From assembly GCA_964404395.1 (NCBI GenBank), contig CAYOKA010000013.1, positions 1 through 30,121 of the forward strand: 30,121 nt of DNA, read 5' to 3'. Shown piece after piece: positions 7,267 to 15,610 of the stretch (position 1 is the stretch's first letter; the number at the start of each line of letters is the position of its first letter). Both the position numbers and the translations under genes were made by a program. Below the pieces are notes generated by a model that was not told the DNA's origin, made no database searches, and saw only the letters and a list, made by a program, of their open reading frames with translations. Source of the stretch: JAAYBT01 sp964404395 (GTDB lineage Bacteria > Bacillota > Clostridia > Acetivibrionales > DTU013).

Positions 7267-7361
7267 ATTAGTTTGTAGTTCAAGAATATTTTCTATATAT
7301 CTTCAGTGTATTTTACATAGCATTGATGAAAACTGACATAAATTGCAAAGGGGTGTTACTT

Positions 7362-8393
7362 TTGGGTTTAGGACAGGATATAGGTATTGACCTTGGAACC
7401 GCTTCTGTTTTGGTTTATATTAAGGGAAAGGGTGTAGTTCTGCGAGAACCATCTGTGGTGGCAATTGACAAAAATACGGACAAGTTGCTGGCCGTGGGTG
7501 AGGAGGCGCGCCGCATGCTTGGCAGGACACCCGGGAATATAGTTGCTATAAGGCCTCTCAAAGACGGCGTTATATCTGATTATGACATTACAGAAAGATT
7601 GCTAAAATACTTTATCAGTAAAATTTGTGGGAATAAGCTGTTCAGGCTTTTCAAACCGAGAATTATGGTCTGTGTGCCCAGCGGTGTAACAGAGGTGGAA
7701 AGGCGTGCTGTTATTGATGCGACAATACAGGCGGGAGCCAGAAAGACCTACTTGATTGAAGAACCAATAGCTGCCGCTATAGGCGCAGGCATTGATATTG
7801 CAAAGGCATGTGGCAGCATGGTTGTGGACATTGGCGGTGGCACTACTGATATTGCAGTTATATCTTTGGGAGGCACCGTTGTTTCTTCCTCTATTAAAAT
7901 TGCCGGTGATAAGTTTGATGAGGCAATTGTGCGATATATGAGAAAAAAGCATAATATTATGATTGGTGAGCGGACATCTGAGGAACTGAAAATCAGCTTA
8001 GGCACGGTCTATCCCAGAGTTCAGGAAGTAGCTATGGATGTTAGGGGGAGAAACCTAATATCAGGCTTGCCAAAAACGATCTCAGTGACATCATCGGAAA
8101 TGATGGATGCTCTGGAAGAACCCATGTCAAGTATTATAGAGGCCATTCATGCTGTGCTTGAGAGGACACCTCCGGAGCTTGCTGCTGATATCAGTGACAG
8201 AGGTATAGTTCTGACGGGTGGCGGCAGTCTTGTTTATGGATTGGACAAGCTACTGCAGGAGAAGACAGGCATCAATGTGATTATAGCGGAGCAGGCGATT
8301 TCCTGTGTCGCATTGGGCACCGGTGAGGCACTCAATGATATTGAGGCGATTGAACAAAGTGCAGTGGCTGAAGGCAAATACAGAGCGCGATAG
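7362..8393 (+). CDS. mbl: Rod-shape-determining actin homologue Mbl/MreB
   Basis: 343 residues when started at TTG 7362, which follows AAAGGGG by 8 nt; upstream in-frame starts would add residues that MreB proteins lack. The N-terminus LGLGQDIGIDLGTASVLVYI carries the phosphate-1 motif, EPSVVAID follows, the phosphate-2 motif is VVDIGGGTTDIAVISLGG and the adenosine region is IVLTGGGSLVYGLDKLL. These are the actin-fold ATP-binding motifs of MreB/Mbl. The protein polymerises under the membrane and guides lateral cell-wall synthesis. The gene order with the two flagellar genes behind it is that of Bacillus subtilis mbl-flhO-flhP, which is why I prefer Mbl to MreB. Confidence 0.92.
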   Translation: MGLGQDIGIDLGTASVLVYIKGKGVVLREPSVVAIDKNTDKLLAVGEEARRMLGRTPGNIVAIRPLKDGVISDYDITERLLKYFISKICGNKLFRLFKPRIMVCVPSGVTEVERRAVIDATIQAGARKTYLIEEPIAAAIGAGIDIAKACGSMVVDIGGGTTDIAVISLGGTVVSSSIKIAGDKFDEAIVRYMRKKHNIMIGERTSEELKISLGTVYPRVQEVAMDVRGRNLISGLPKTISVTSSEMMDALEEPMSSIIEAIHAVLERTPPELAADISDRGIVLTGGGSLVYGLDKLLQEKTGINVIIAEQAISCVALGTGEALNDIEAIEQSAVAEGKYRAR

Positions 8394-8484
8394 AATTTTG
8401 CCAAAACCATTAAGTCGATTGGTTTATTTTCCGATAATCTTTATAGCGCAAATAATTGCGGATATGGTTTGAGAGGGAATATCT

Positions 8485-9261
8485 ATGACACGTGGTTTAT
8501 ATACTTCCGGCTGGAGTATGTTGGCGATTGAAAAAAAGATGGATATCATTTCAAATAACATGGCTAATGCCAGTACCAACGGTTATAAAAAAGATACCCT
8601 GGTATTGGAAAGCTTTCCTGAACTTATGACCAAGATAATAAAAGATACGAATACAGCGTCGTCAAAGCCTTATAATATCGGTACAATGCAGTTAGGTACC
8701 GATGTGGGTGAGGTTTTTACCTACTATTCACAAGGTCAGCTCAACGATACAAATAATCATCTGGACATGGCTATAAGAGACAGCAATAATGCGTTTTTTA
8801 CCATTGCGGCTTCTGATATGCAGGGTAATACTGAGGTCTTTTATACCAGGGACGGCTCTTTTGCCAGAAGCAGCGCTAATATGTTGGTAACAAAGGAAGG
8901 GCACGTTGTTTTGGGAGAGAACGGGCCTATAATGTTGCAGGGTGGAGATTTTACCGTTGAGGCTGATGGTACTGTCAGCCAGGGAGATGAAATATTAGAC
9001 AGATTATTGATTACGGAATTTGCCGACACATCGGTTTTGAGAAAATACGGAAATAATTTGATTAGGGCAGAAGCAGGCTCTGAAACGGTTGAGTTTACAG
9101 GCATTATTAAGCAGGGAACCACAGAATTGTCAAATGTCAATATTGTAAGGGAAATGGTAGACATGATAACCGTCTTGCGCTCCTATGAAGCCAATCAAAA
9201 GGTACTGCAGGCTATGGATAGCACCTTGGAGAAGGCGGTCAATCAGGTGGGAGCGGTATGA
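8485..9261 (+). CDS. flhO: Flagellar basal-body rod protein FlhO (FlgF/FlgG family)
   Basis: 258 residues from ATG 8485, behind a GAGAGGGA ribosome binding site. The N-terminal helix with SNNMANASTNGYKKDT is the flagellar basal-body rod signature. A middle beta-rich part with FFTIAASDM and YTRDGSFARSSANMLV matches FlgF/G/E proteins, and the C-terminal helix (YEANQKVLQAMDSTLEKAVN) packs against the first in the rod. It is exported through the flagellar type III apparatus. It lies between mbl and flhP as in Bacillus; length is close to the roughly 270 expected. Confidence 0.92.
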   Translation: MTRGLYTSGWSMLAIEKKMDIISNNMANASTNGYKKDTLVLESFPELMTKIIKDTNTASSKPYNIGTMQLGTDVGEVFTYYSQGQLNDTNNHLDMAIRDSNNAFFTIAASDMQGNTEVFYTRDGSFARSSANMLVTKEGHVVLGENGPIMLQGGDFTVEADGTVSQGDEILDRLLITEFADTSVLRKYGNNLIRAEAGSETVEFTGIIKQGTTELSNVNIVREMVDMITVLRSYEANQKVLQAMDSTLEKAVNQVGAV

Positions 9262-9332
9262 TAGCAGTAGGGGGCAAATGCTTTATTAGAAAGAATATTT
9301 GTGGTTAGAATGAATGCGGGAGGGTCATCAGT

Positions 9333-10133
9333 ATGATGAGAGCACTTTGGACTTCGGCATCGGGGATGCTGGCACAGCAGATGAATGTGGATGTTATAGC
9401 AAACAATCTGGCAAATGTAAACACTACGGCTTATAAAAAGGAACGTATAGAGTTTAAGGATCTTCTCTACGAGACAATGAGCAGAGGCTATGTGATGGAG
9501 GACGGAGGAAGGCCCGTCAATTTGCAGGTGGGCCACGGTACGACAGCAGTGGCTACATTGAAGGACTTTGAAACGGGAAGCCCTGAGGAAACGGGAAACC
9601 CTCTGGATTTCTTTATTGATGGAGAGGCCTTCTTTATGGTTCAAGGACCAACAGGAGAGGTTAATTATACACGGGATGGCAGCTTCAAGGTAAGCATAAC
9701 GGATATGGGAAAGATGCTTACAACCTCTGAGGGCTATGCCGTTCTGGATGAAATGGAAACTCCTATTTACATTGATGTAGACCTGTCCCAGCTAAAGGTT
9801 TCGCAAAACGGCGAAGTGAGCTATATTGATGAGGACGGCTTGTATATACCTACAGGGCAGATTATAGGGCTGGTGTATTTTGAAAACAGAGCCGGGCTGG
9901 AAAGCATGGGGGGAAATCTTTACGAAGAAACACAGGCTTCAGGTTTTCCCATTATGGCGATGGAATCCGCACAAGTGAGTCTGCTCAATCAAAACTTTAT
10001 TGAATCGTCCAATGTAAAAACAGTTGAGGAAATAGTAAAGCTAATTGTTGCACAAAGAGCCTATGAACTGAACTCCAAGGCCATACAGTCATCAGATGAG
10101 ATGCTTAGCATTGCAAACAACCTGAAAAGGTAA
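9333..10133 (+). CDS. flhP: Flagellar basal-body rod protein FlhP (FlgG-like)
   Basis: 266 residues from ATG 9333 (a second ATG is adjacent at 9336) with GGGAGGG upstream. MRALWTSASGMLAQQ, then ANNLANVNTTAYKKERIEF, is the distal-rod FlgG signature; YTRDGSFKVS and the C-terminal SNVKTVEEIVKLIVAQRAYE, then SIANNLKR, complete it. The middle part has the FlgG-like GHGT segment and a PEETGNPLDFFIDGEAFF block. Forms the distal rod of the flagellum with FlhO. The next gene encodes the rod-binding domain that would cap or guide its assembly. Confidence 0.92.
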   Translation: MMRALWTSASGMLAQQMNVDVIANNLANVNTTAYKKERIEFKDLLYETMSRGYVMEDGGRPVNLQVGHGTTAVATLKDFETGSPEETGNPLDFFIDGEAFFMVQGPTGEVNYTRDGSFKVSITDMGKMLTTSEGYAVLDEMETPIYIDVDLSQLKVSQNGEVSYIDEDGLYIPTGQIIGLVYFENRAGLESMGGNLYEETQASGFPIMAMESAQVSLLNQNFIESSNVKTVEEIVKLIVAQRAYELNSKAIQSSDEMLSIANNLKR

Positions 10134-10234
10134 TAGTATATACATAGGCAAATAATTAGCGGTACTTGCCGGAGGGATAAATAAAAAAGAAAAATGGACG
10201 AGCCTGGGAAATAAAGATGCAAGAGGATTGAGCT

Positions 10235-10756
10235 ATGACAATAGATAAAATTGGTGGGAATATCATAGGCAGCTATACAGATAATGCGGTCAATTCTGCT
10301 TCTCAGTCTGCTGACGACAGCTTTGCAATGCGCTTGGAAGCGGCGGCACAGAATAGTGATGATAAAGAACTCAAAAAGGTGTGCCAGGAGTTTGAAGCCA
10401 TTATGCTGAATATGATGTATAAGCAAATGAAAGCAACCATAATCAGATCCGAGCTTGTTGAAGAGGATCCCGGTACTGCAATTTTTGAATCTATGAGGGA
10501 TGAAGAGCTTATGAATCAAGCCTCGAGAACGGGGACGCTGGGACTTGCGCAGTCGCTTTACAAGCAGCTGTCCGGACAGCATGTAAAGGCAGCACCGGCA
10601 GATGAAGCTACAGCTGCAGCTACAGCTATAAATGCTACCACGGCAACTGAAGATAGGGCTATAAGCATAGCTCCAACTGATGGGGCTGAAGCCGCAGAGG
10701 TTGCTCCGATAGAGGAAACTCAGGAAAGTGAGCCTATTGATAAAGAAAGCAATTAG
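10235..10756 (+). CDS. FlgJ-type flagellar rod-binding protein with low-complexity tail
   Basis: 173 residues from ATG 10235. The segment KKVCQEFEAIMLNMMYKQM and the following ESMRDEELMNQASRTGTLGLAQSLYKQL match the N-terminal rod-binding domain of FlgJ. The C-terminal muramidase domain of proteobacterial FlgJ is absent, as is usual in Firmicutes. Instead, residues from about 118 on form an Ala/Thr/Glu-rich tail (for example ATAAATAINATTATEDRA), likely disordered. It follows flhO and flhP, so a rod-assembly chaperone or scaffold role is expected. The 3' end overlaps the next gene by 20 nt. Confidence 0.85.
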   Translation: MTIDKIGGNIIGSYTDNAVNSASQSADDSFAMRLEAAAQNSDDKELKKVCQEFEAIMLNMMYKQMKATIIRSELVEEDPGTAIFESMRDEELMNQASRTGTLGLAQSLYKQLSGQHVKAAPADEATAAATAINATTATEDRAISIAPTDGAEAAEVAPIEETQESEPIDKESN

Positions 10757-12047
10757 CGCAAAAGTGAAAAAGAGAATAATACTATTTCTGATTATTCTTC
10801 TGCCCCTCATAATTTTGTGTACAGGGCTTTTTTTATTTAGTGCAAAAAACAAGACTGTTCCGGAAGCTCCTGAGGCTACAGTACCTGTTGAAATCACGAT
10901 ACAACCGGAAACCACTGCTCCTGCTGGACCATGGATCAATCCTGTGGAATACATTCACCGATCTGAAACAATCAACGGACTGAAGCAGGAGATTAACATA
11001 CTGGAGATAAATATGAACGCTTCAGGTGTAAAGATCCAGCCTGTCTTATCTCATGATTTGATATATGGCTTTGAGCTGCTAAGCGAAATGGCGAGCAGGA
11101 AGAATGCCTATGCCGCAGTGAATGGTGGCTTTTTCCGGGATTTTGGGCTTCCCTCGGGGATGGTTGTCATCGATGGGGAGCTTATCTCTTTATCAACCGG
11201 ACAATATCCGGTTTTTGTCATAGTGGAGGGTAAAGCCGAACTTCGGGAGGTTAGCGGTAGATTGACCGTGGAATATAATAGAGGAGATGCGATGGGGGAA
11301 GCGGCAGCCGCTACTGATGAGGGCGGTGCTAATGTAATCGATGGTAATGAAGCCGCAGACCATAGGGCAGTAGGTAGCAGTGCAGTAGGAAGCGGTGTGG
11401 CAGGTGCTCTGGAAGTCCACAATATCAATTTCCCGGCAAAGGGAAAACAGATCGTAGTTTATACACCTGCCTATGGACGGAGCAACCGGGCAGAAACCGG
11501 AAATATTACGGCAACGATTGAAAACAGTGTTGTGGTTAAGGTTGCCGACTATGCCCGTGAAGCAGAAATTCCCAAAAACGGGATGCTCATTTCTTTTTTT
11601 GACACGAAAAAATATTCAGGCAAAGAATTGCCCATTAGGGTTGGTGATTCGGTAAGGCTTGTTCATAAGCCGGATATGACCGGCGATGTAATGGCTTATG
11701 AATGTGGAAGTTGGCTTGTCAGGGATGGGGTGGCGGTTGTGAAGGATAGGGATGCCTGGGTGGGAGTTTTGACCAACCGTGATCCCAGAACAGCCGTAGG
11801 CATCAAAGAGGATGGGACGGTTCTGCTGCTTACCGTTGACGGCAGACAACCGGGATACAGTGCCGGGTTTACCGGTAAGGAGCTTGCGGAATATCTGATT
11901 AAATGTGGAGCAAGGGATGCGGTTATGCTGGATGGAGGAGCCTCAACGGAGATGCTGCTGGAGGGGAAGCTGGTCAGCCGGCCCTCTCATAAAGGTGAGG
12001 AAAGACCCTTGGCAGGAGGGATATTAGTACTGCTGGCTAGGGATTGA
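10737..12047 (+). CDS. Membrane-anchored phosphodiester-glycosidase-like protein (NAGPA/DUF2233 family)
   Basis: 436 residues from TTG 10737, which has AGGAAAG 8 nt upstream; a GTG at 10728 is possible but too close to that site. A hydrophobic helix (about 12-34, IILFLIILLPLIILCTGLFLF) anchors the protein, with the rest outside. The family domain begins near ILEINMNASGVKIQPV and contains AAVNGGFFRDFGLPSGMVV, NRDPRTAVGIKEDGTVLLLT, and VMLDGGASTEMLL, the DGGxST motif of NAGPA proteins. Members cleave GlcNAc-1-phosphodiester linkages or related cell-wall sugar phosphates. An Ala/Gly/Asp-rich insertion (roughly 184-223) interrupts the domain. Overlap with the rod-binding gene implies co-expression with the flagellar genes, perhaps to trim wall polymers around the rod; that link is inference. 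Confidence 0.82.
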   Translation: MIKKAISAKVKKRIILFLIILLPLIILCTGLFLFSAKNKTVPEAPEATVPVEITIQPETTAPAGPWINPVEYIHRSETINGLKQEINILEINMNASGVKIQPVLSHDLIYGFELLSEMASRKNAYAAVNGGFFRDFGLPSGMVVIDGELISLSTGQYPVFVIVEGKAELREVSGRLTVEYNRGDAMGEAAAATDEGGANVIDGNEAADHRAVGSSAVGSGVAGALEVHNINFPAKGKQIVVYTPAYGRSNRAETGNITATIENSVVVKVADYAREAEIPKNGMLISFFDTKKYSGKELPIRVGDSVRLVHKPDMTGDVMAYECGSWLVRDGVAVVKDRDAWVGVLTNRDPRTAVGIKEDGTVLLLTVDGRQPGYSAGFTGKELAEYLIKCGARDAVMLDGGASTEMLLEGKLVSRPSHKGEERPLAGGILVLLARD

Positions 12048-12130
12048 AAACAGTAGCAGCGGAAACAGTGTAACCGAGAGCAGTAGAGCTAGATGCAGTG
12101 GAATTGGAAACTGAAGAAGTATCAGTAGAC

Positions 12131-12958
12131 TTAAAAGTAGAAGAACAGTTGCTCCAAAGTGTTCTCAAAATTGAAATCAAAGTCTGCAATAGCCAGCTTA
12201 TCATAGCTGTCTGCCTTCAGAAATGGGTTGTGTGAAATATCCTCCACATCAATCCAGCCCAGCTTATAATAAGCATGCCAGGTGCCTTGACGAATAATCA
12301 TTTCCTGAAGGTAGGAGAGACGTTGACCCATATTGCATAGGTAAAGGGCGCAGCTATAGGGACGGATTTTATAGCGGGAGCAAAGGTTTTCGTGCAGGAA
12401 GCAGCACACCTGAGGAGCATTTTCGGCTGGCTCTGCTTGCTCGATATTTTCAAGCTGTTCAGAAGGCTTAGCTTCTTCGGGGCTTTCAATCTGCCCGACT
12501 AGATTAGCCTGTTCGACCTGTTTTGCTTGCTCGGCCGGTTTGGCCGGTTCGGATTCTCCTGCCTGTTTGGACTGCTGTGTCTGCTTAGCAAGGATTATGG
12601 GCTCTGCATTGTTATATTCAAACAAAAGAGCTGCCTCGAGAAGTGTAATGGATGCTGCTGATGACATTTCCCTTATTGCCTTGCGGCGAAAGGCCATATC
12701 CGGTTTTTCGGGTAGCACAAGGACACCTTGTACAGCCTGTTCGAAGCTCATACCAAGGCCTTCCATGAGCGGAGGGATATCCAGACCCAGTACAGGGATG
12801 TTATCGCTGCAGCATTCTCCGCAGCCCCTACACTCGCTGGTTCTGAGGCCGCAAGTCATTCTAAAAACTTCCAGCTCCTCAGCCAACTCAGCCAGTGTGG
12901 CATCCGGATTATAAGATTTCAGTTCTATTTCCTCATTTTCAACAATAAATTCAATCAT
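12131..12958 (-). CDS. YkgJ-family Cys-cluster protein with a repetitive insertion
   Basis: 275 residues if started at ATG 12958; ATG 12997 would add 13 residues, and neither has a clear ribosome binding site. Cys residues in ECRGCGECCSDNIPVLGLD and in CCFLHENLCSRYKIRPYSCA match the CxxCxxCC...C pattern of the YkgJ (UPF0153) family, which is thought to bind a metal or Fe-S centre, though its reaction is unknown. Between the two Cys blocks lies an about 60-residue Glu/Gln/Ala/Pro-rich stretch (short units such as AEQAKQVEQ and EQLENIEQAEPAE) absent from typical members, probably a disordered linker. It is convergent with the glycosidase-like gene and divergent from lacI. Confidence 0.75.
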   Translation of the reverse strand: MIEFIVENEEIELKSYNPDATLAELAEELEVFRMTCGLRTSECRGCGECCSDNIPVLGLDIPPLMEGLGMSFEQAVQGVLVLPEKPDMAFRRKAIREMSSAASITLLEAALLFEYNNAEPIILAKQTQQSKQAGESEPAKPAEQAKQVEQANLVGQIESPEEAKPSEQLENIEQAEPAENAPQVCCFLHENLCSRYKIRPYSCALYLCNMGQRLSYLQEMIIRQGTWHAYYKLGWIDVEDISHNPFLKADSYDKLAIADFDFNFENTLEQLFFYF

Positions 12959-13063
12959 ATATTCATAATAGCAGATTGAAATTCGCCGTGCAATCATGAA
13001 CAGGGAAACAAACGATTTTGAAAAACATGAAATTATTCCCTTAGCAAAAAAACAGAAAAGCTA

Positions 13064-13092
13064 TTGCTTTACATAATAAAAAGTGTTATATT
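13064..13092 (+). promoter_or_regulatory. Probable lacI promoter
   Basis: TTGCTT (13064-13069), a 17-nt spacer and TATATT (13087-13092) make a sigma-A type promoter 40 nt before the lacI ATG. Confidence 0.55.
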
Positions 13093-13131
13093 GAATATAG
13101 GAAATGGATTGCCTTGCAGAAAGGAATTGTT

Positions 13132-14327
13132 ATGGGTACAAAGAAAGGAAATGCAAGTACAATTTATGATATTGCAAAAATTGTTGGTGTATCACCTGCA
13201 ACGGTATCTAAGGCACTGAATGGGAAAGGCAATCTTTCTGAAGAGACCAGGGCAAGAATATTAAAGGTGGCCAAAGAACTGGACTATGCACCCAACCACG
13301 CCGCAAGGTATCTAAAAAAGAATCGCACCAATCAAATAATGCTATCAATCTCCAATATGCGGGACTCGTTTTTTCTTGATATTATTGAGCCAGTACAGGA
13401 AAGAGCCAAGCTGAATGATTATTCCATAATGATTAATTGCACGGGAGATGATGCCCAGGAAGAACTGAAAACACTAAAAAACCTTGACAGTAACTTTATT
13501 GACGGGCTTATTATGGTAACTATCAACTACACTCAAAAGCATTTTGATGTTATTAAAACACTTAAAAAACCTGTTGTATTGTGCAGCATGGCTAACATTT
13601 CTATTGATAATGCACAGCTTGCCTGTGATTTTGTTGGCGTAGACACGAGAAGGGGTGTTTATCTGGCCGCTAATCACCTTATATCGCTGGGGCACAAAGA
13701 AATCGGATATGTCGGAATTCAGACAGATACCCAAACGGGATNNNNNNNNNNNNNNNNNNNNNNNNNNNNNNNNNNNNNNNNNNNNNNNNNNNNNNNNNNN
13801 NNNNNNNNNNNNNNNNNNNNNNNNNNNNNNNNNNNNNNNNNCTGGGGCACAAAGAAATCGGATATGTCGGAATTCAGACAGATACCCAAACGGGATTGGA
13901 AAGGTTTGACGGATTTCAAGCAGCCATGAAGGATGCAGGGCTGCCGATTAATAAAAGCCATATATTTATTGGTGAAGCCAATGATATGTTTGGATATAAC
14001 TCAGGTGTAAAAATCGCAGGCATGCAAAAAAAGCCGACGGCTATTTGCGCGGCCGCCGACATACTGGTAATGGGACTCTATAAAGCTTTTGACGAATATA
14101 ACATTAAAATTCCGCAAGACATTTCGATTGTGGGTCTAGATAATATTTATATAGACGGTATTATGAATCCCAAAATTAGTTCCGTTGATTTATCACAAAG
14201 AGAAATAGGCCGAATAGCAGCTAGAATGCTATTTGAAAAGATTTACAATCAGGAACGTGCCATGGCGAACGTAGTATATCAGCCCACATTAATAGTAAGA
14301 GATTCAAGTGCAAAAATTTTAGAATAA
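13132..14327 (+). CDS. LacI/GalR-family transcriptional regulator (split by an assembly gap)
   Basis: ATG 13132 follows AAAGGA by 6 nt; an upstream in-frame TTG (13114) is less likely. The N-terminal helix-turn-helix and hinge are clear: STIYDIAKIVGVSPATVSKALNG, then LDYAPNHAARYLKK. A type I periplasmic-binding-like sensor domain follows, ending at VDLSQREIGRIAARMLFEKI. A run of 100 N (13742-13841) interrupts it, but the 55 bases before and after are identical. Removing N plus one copy (155 bases) gives an unbroken frame of 345 residues and a sequence typical of the family, with TDTQTGLERFDGFQAAM across the join. It sits just before a sugar ABC/kinase/aldolase/BMC operon with a palindromic operator candidate at 14380-14393, so it probably represses that operon until a sugar or sugar phosphate binds. 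Confidence 0.9.
13687..13896. other. Assembly gap: 100 N flanked by an exact 55-bp duplication
   Basis: Bases 13687-13741 and 13842-13896 are identical, with exactly 100 N between. The Ns are a scaffold placeholder and the repeats are overlapping contig ends that were not merged. The apparent tandem duplication is therefore not biological. Confidence 0.95.
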
Positions 14328-14379
14328 GCATTAAGTTTTGCTTAAGGCAGGGTTATTTGCAGTATTATTTTTTTTCGGA

Positions 14380-14393
14380 GGCAATCGATTACC
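14380..14393. promoter_or_regulatory. Candidate LacI-type operator of the BMC/sugar operon
   Basis: GGCAATCGATTACC is a 14-bp palindrome with one mismatched pair around a central CG, the symmetry seen in LacI/GalR family operators. It lies between lacI and the binding-protein gene, 40 nt before the latter's ATG. An upstream TTGCTT (14338-14343) with a TATTAT 19 nt later is a loose promoter match, so the site would sit near the transcription start. Confidence 0.55.
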
Positions 14394-14433
14394 CAATATA
14401 ATTCATTTCAAACAAAAAAAGGAGGCAACAAAA

Positions 14434-15495
14434 ATGGGAAAGAGGAAATTTGCAAGGTCGGTAGCACTCATGCTTGTATCACTGCTTGTAGTTAGCACAA
14501 TGTTTGTATTTGCAGGTTGTTCAAAAAAACCGGGAACTGCTGATACAAATGTTGCCGATACTGGAAGTCAGGATACTGGTACAAAAGATCAGGATACTGA
14601 CACCAAAAAGGTGGTTGGATTCGATTTACTGTTCAGACGTGACGAATGGTGGAAGGATCTGGAGAAAACTGCTGTTAAAGTATCAAAAGACCTGAACCTG
14701 GAGCTTCGCATGCAGGATGCCGACTTAGACAGTGAAAAGCAGTCTCAGCAGGTGGAAACATTTATTTCTGAAAAGGTAGACGCAATACTAATGGCGCCTG
14801 TTGATTTTGATGCGCCAATTGCAGTAATTAATGAAGCAGCAAAAGAAGGCATACCGGTATTTACAATTGACTCAGGTGTTTCCGATACAACAAATGTAAC
14901 AAGCGGCGTAACACATAACCATTATCAGGGAGGCTATGAGCTGGGGCTATGGGCAGCGGAATTCATTAACGAAAACTATGGCGGAAAAGGAAAAGTAGGA
15001 ATTATTACAGATCCAACACTTGTGTCTATAGTTGTTGCACGTTGTGATGGCTTTAAAGATGGACTTAAGGAAAAGTGTCCCGGCGCAGAAATTGTTGCAG
15101 AACAAGACGGTAAATGCGACAGGAACATTTCAATGTCGGTTGCAGAGAGCATTTTAACAGCGCATCCTGATACCGTTGTCTGGTTTGGCGGTAATCCGGA
15201 TATGGGTTACGGCGCTATTGCCGCCTTGGAAGGAAAGGGTATTGATGCTTCAAAGGTAGCTGTATACACAGAAGGATGGGGTATTGAAACATTACAGGCT
15301 ATGATGAAAGACAATCCATATCTTAAGGGTGTTATGGTAACTCCTTCGGATAAACTCGTAACATTGGCTCTTGAAACTATCAGAAAACACCTTGATGGTG
15401 AAGAAGTCAATAAAGAGACTATGATGGATAGTGACATGGTGGATAGGAGTAATGCTGTCGAATACTTTAAAGCTTATGGAGTGGAACTGAAGTAG
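14434..15495 (+). CDS. Sugar ABC transporter substrate-binding lipoprotein (second system)
   Basis: 353 residues from ATG 14434, which follows AAAGGAGG; upstream in-frame starts lack this. Signal peptide with lipobox VFAGC (Cys29), then an Asp/Thr-rich linker (to about 52). The binding domain starts at KKVVGFDLLFRRDEWWKDLE and includes ADLDSEKQSQQVETFISEKVDAI, PVFTIDSGV, and VWFGGNPDMGYGAIAALEGKG, all typical of Peripla_BP_4 proteins such as RbsB. It heads the operon that carries a kinase, aldolase and microcompartment genes, so its ligand should be the compartment's initial substrate. Only distantly similar to the lipoprotein at 451, so the ligands probably differ. Confidence 0.9.
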   Translation: MGKRKFARSVALMLVSLLVVSTMFVFAGCSKKPGTADTNVADTGSQDTGTKDQDTDTKKVVGFDLLFRRDEWWKDLEKTAVKVSKDLNLELRMQDADLDSEKQSQQVETFISEKVDAILMAPVDFDAPIAVINEAAKEGIPVFTIDSGVSDTTNVTSGVTHNHYQGGYELGLWAAEFINENYGGKGKVGIITDPTLVSIVVARCDGFKDGLKEKCPGAEIVAEQDGKCDRNISMSVAESILTAHPDTVVWFGGNPDMGYGAIAALEGKGIDASKVAVYTEGWGIETLQAMMKDNPYLKGVMVTPSDKLVTLALETIRKHLDGEEVNKETMMDSDMVDRSNAVEYFKAYGVELK

Positions 15496-15504
15496 TAAAA
15501 GCAG

Positions 15505-15548
15505 GTATATGTAGATGCTGAGCAGTAATGCCTGGCATCTGCACATAC
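15505..15548 (+). repeat. Imperfect hairpin between binding-protein and permease genes
   Basis: GTATATGTAGATGC (15505-15518) pairs with GCATCTGCACATAC (15535-15548), with one mismatch and one wobble, around a 16-nt loop. No T-tract follows. Same place relative to the binding-protein gene as the hairpin at 1526-1567, consistent with a role in setting excess binding-protein expression. Confidence 0.6.
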
Positions 15549-15610
15549 TCTTTATAAGTCTATTTTTGCAGCTTATTTATAACAAATTTAGTAAAATGAA
15601 GGTGAGATAA

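Larger units (their letters stand above)
6871..7361. other. 491-nt intergenic region between the sugar operon and mbl
   Basis: No convincing coding sequence is present; an open frame at 7136-7336 has no ribosome binding site and an unbiased composition. The region holds the operon-end hairpin (6914-6945), a TGgTATAAT extended -10 box (7007-7015), a loose AGGGTGA/TCACCCT inverted repeat (6983-6989 with 7015-7021) and a good promoter at 7238-7266. The long distance between the two promoters leaves room for an mbl leader or a small RNA, but I see no known riboswitch. Confidence 0.5.

Noticed and set aside
7136..7336. 66-codon open frame before mbl
   Set aside because: No ribosome binding site, no recognisable domain, AT-rich random composition; it overlaps the mbl promoter.
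13687..13896. Apparent 55-bp tandem duplication inside lacI
   Set aside because: It flanks exactly 100 Ns and removing it restores the gene; it is a scaffolding artefact, not a biological repeat.
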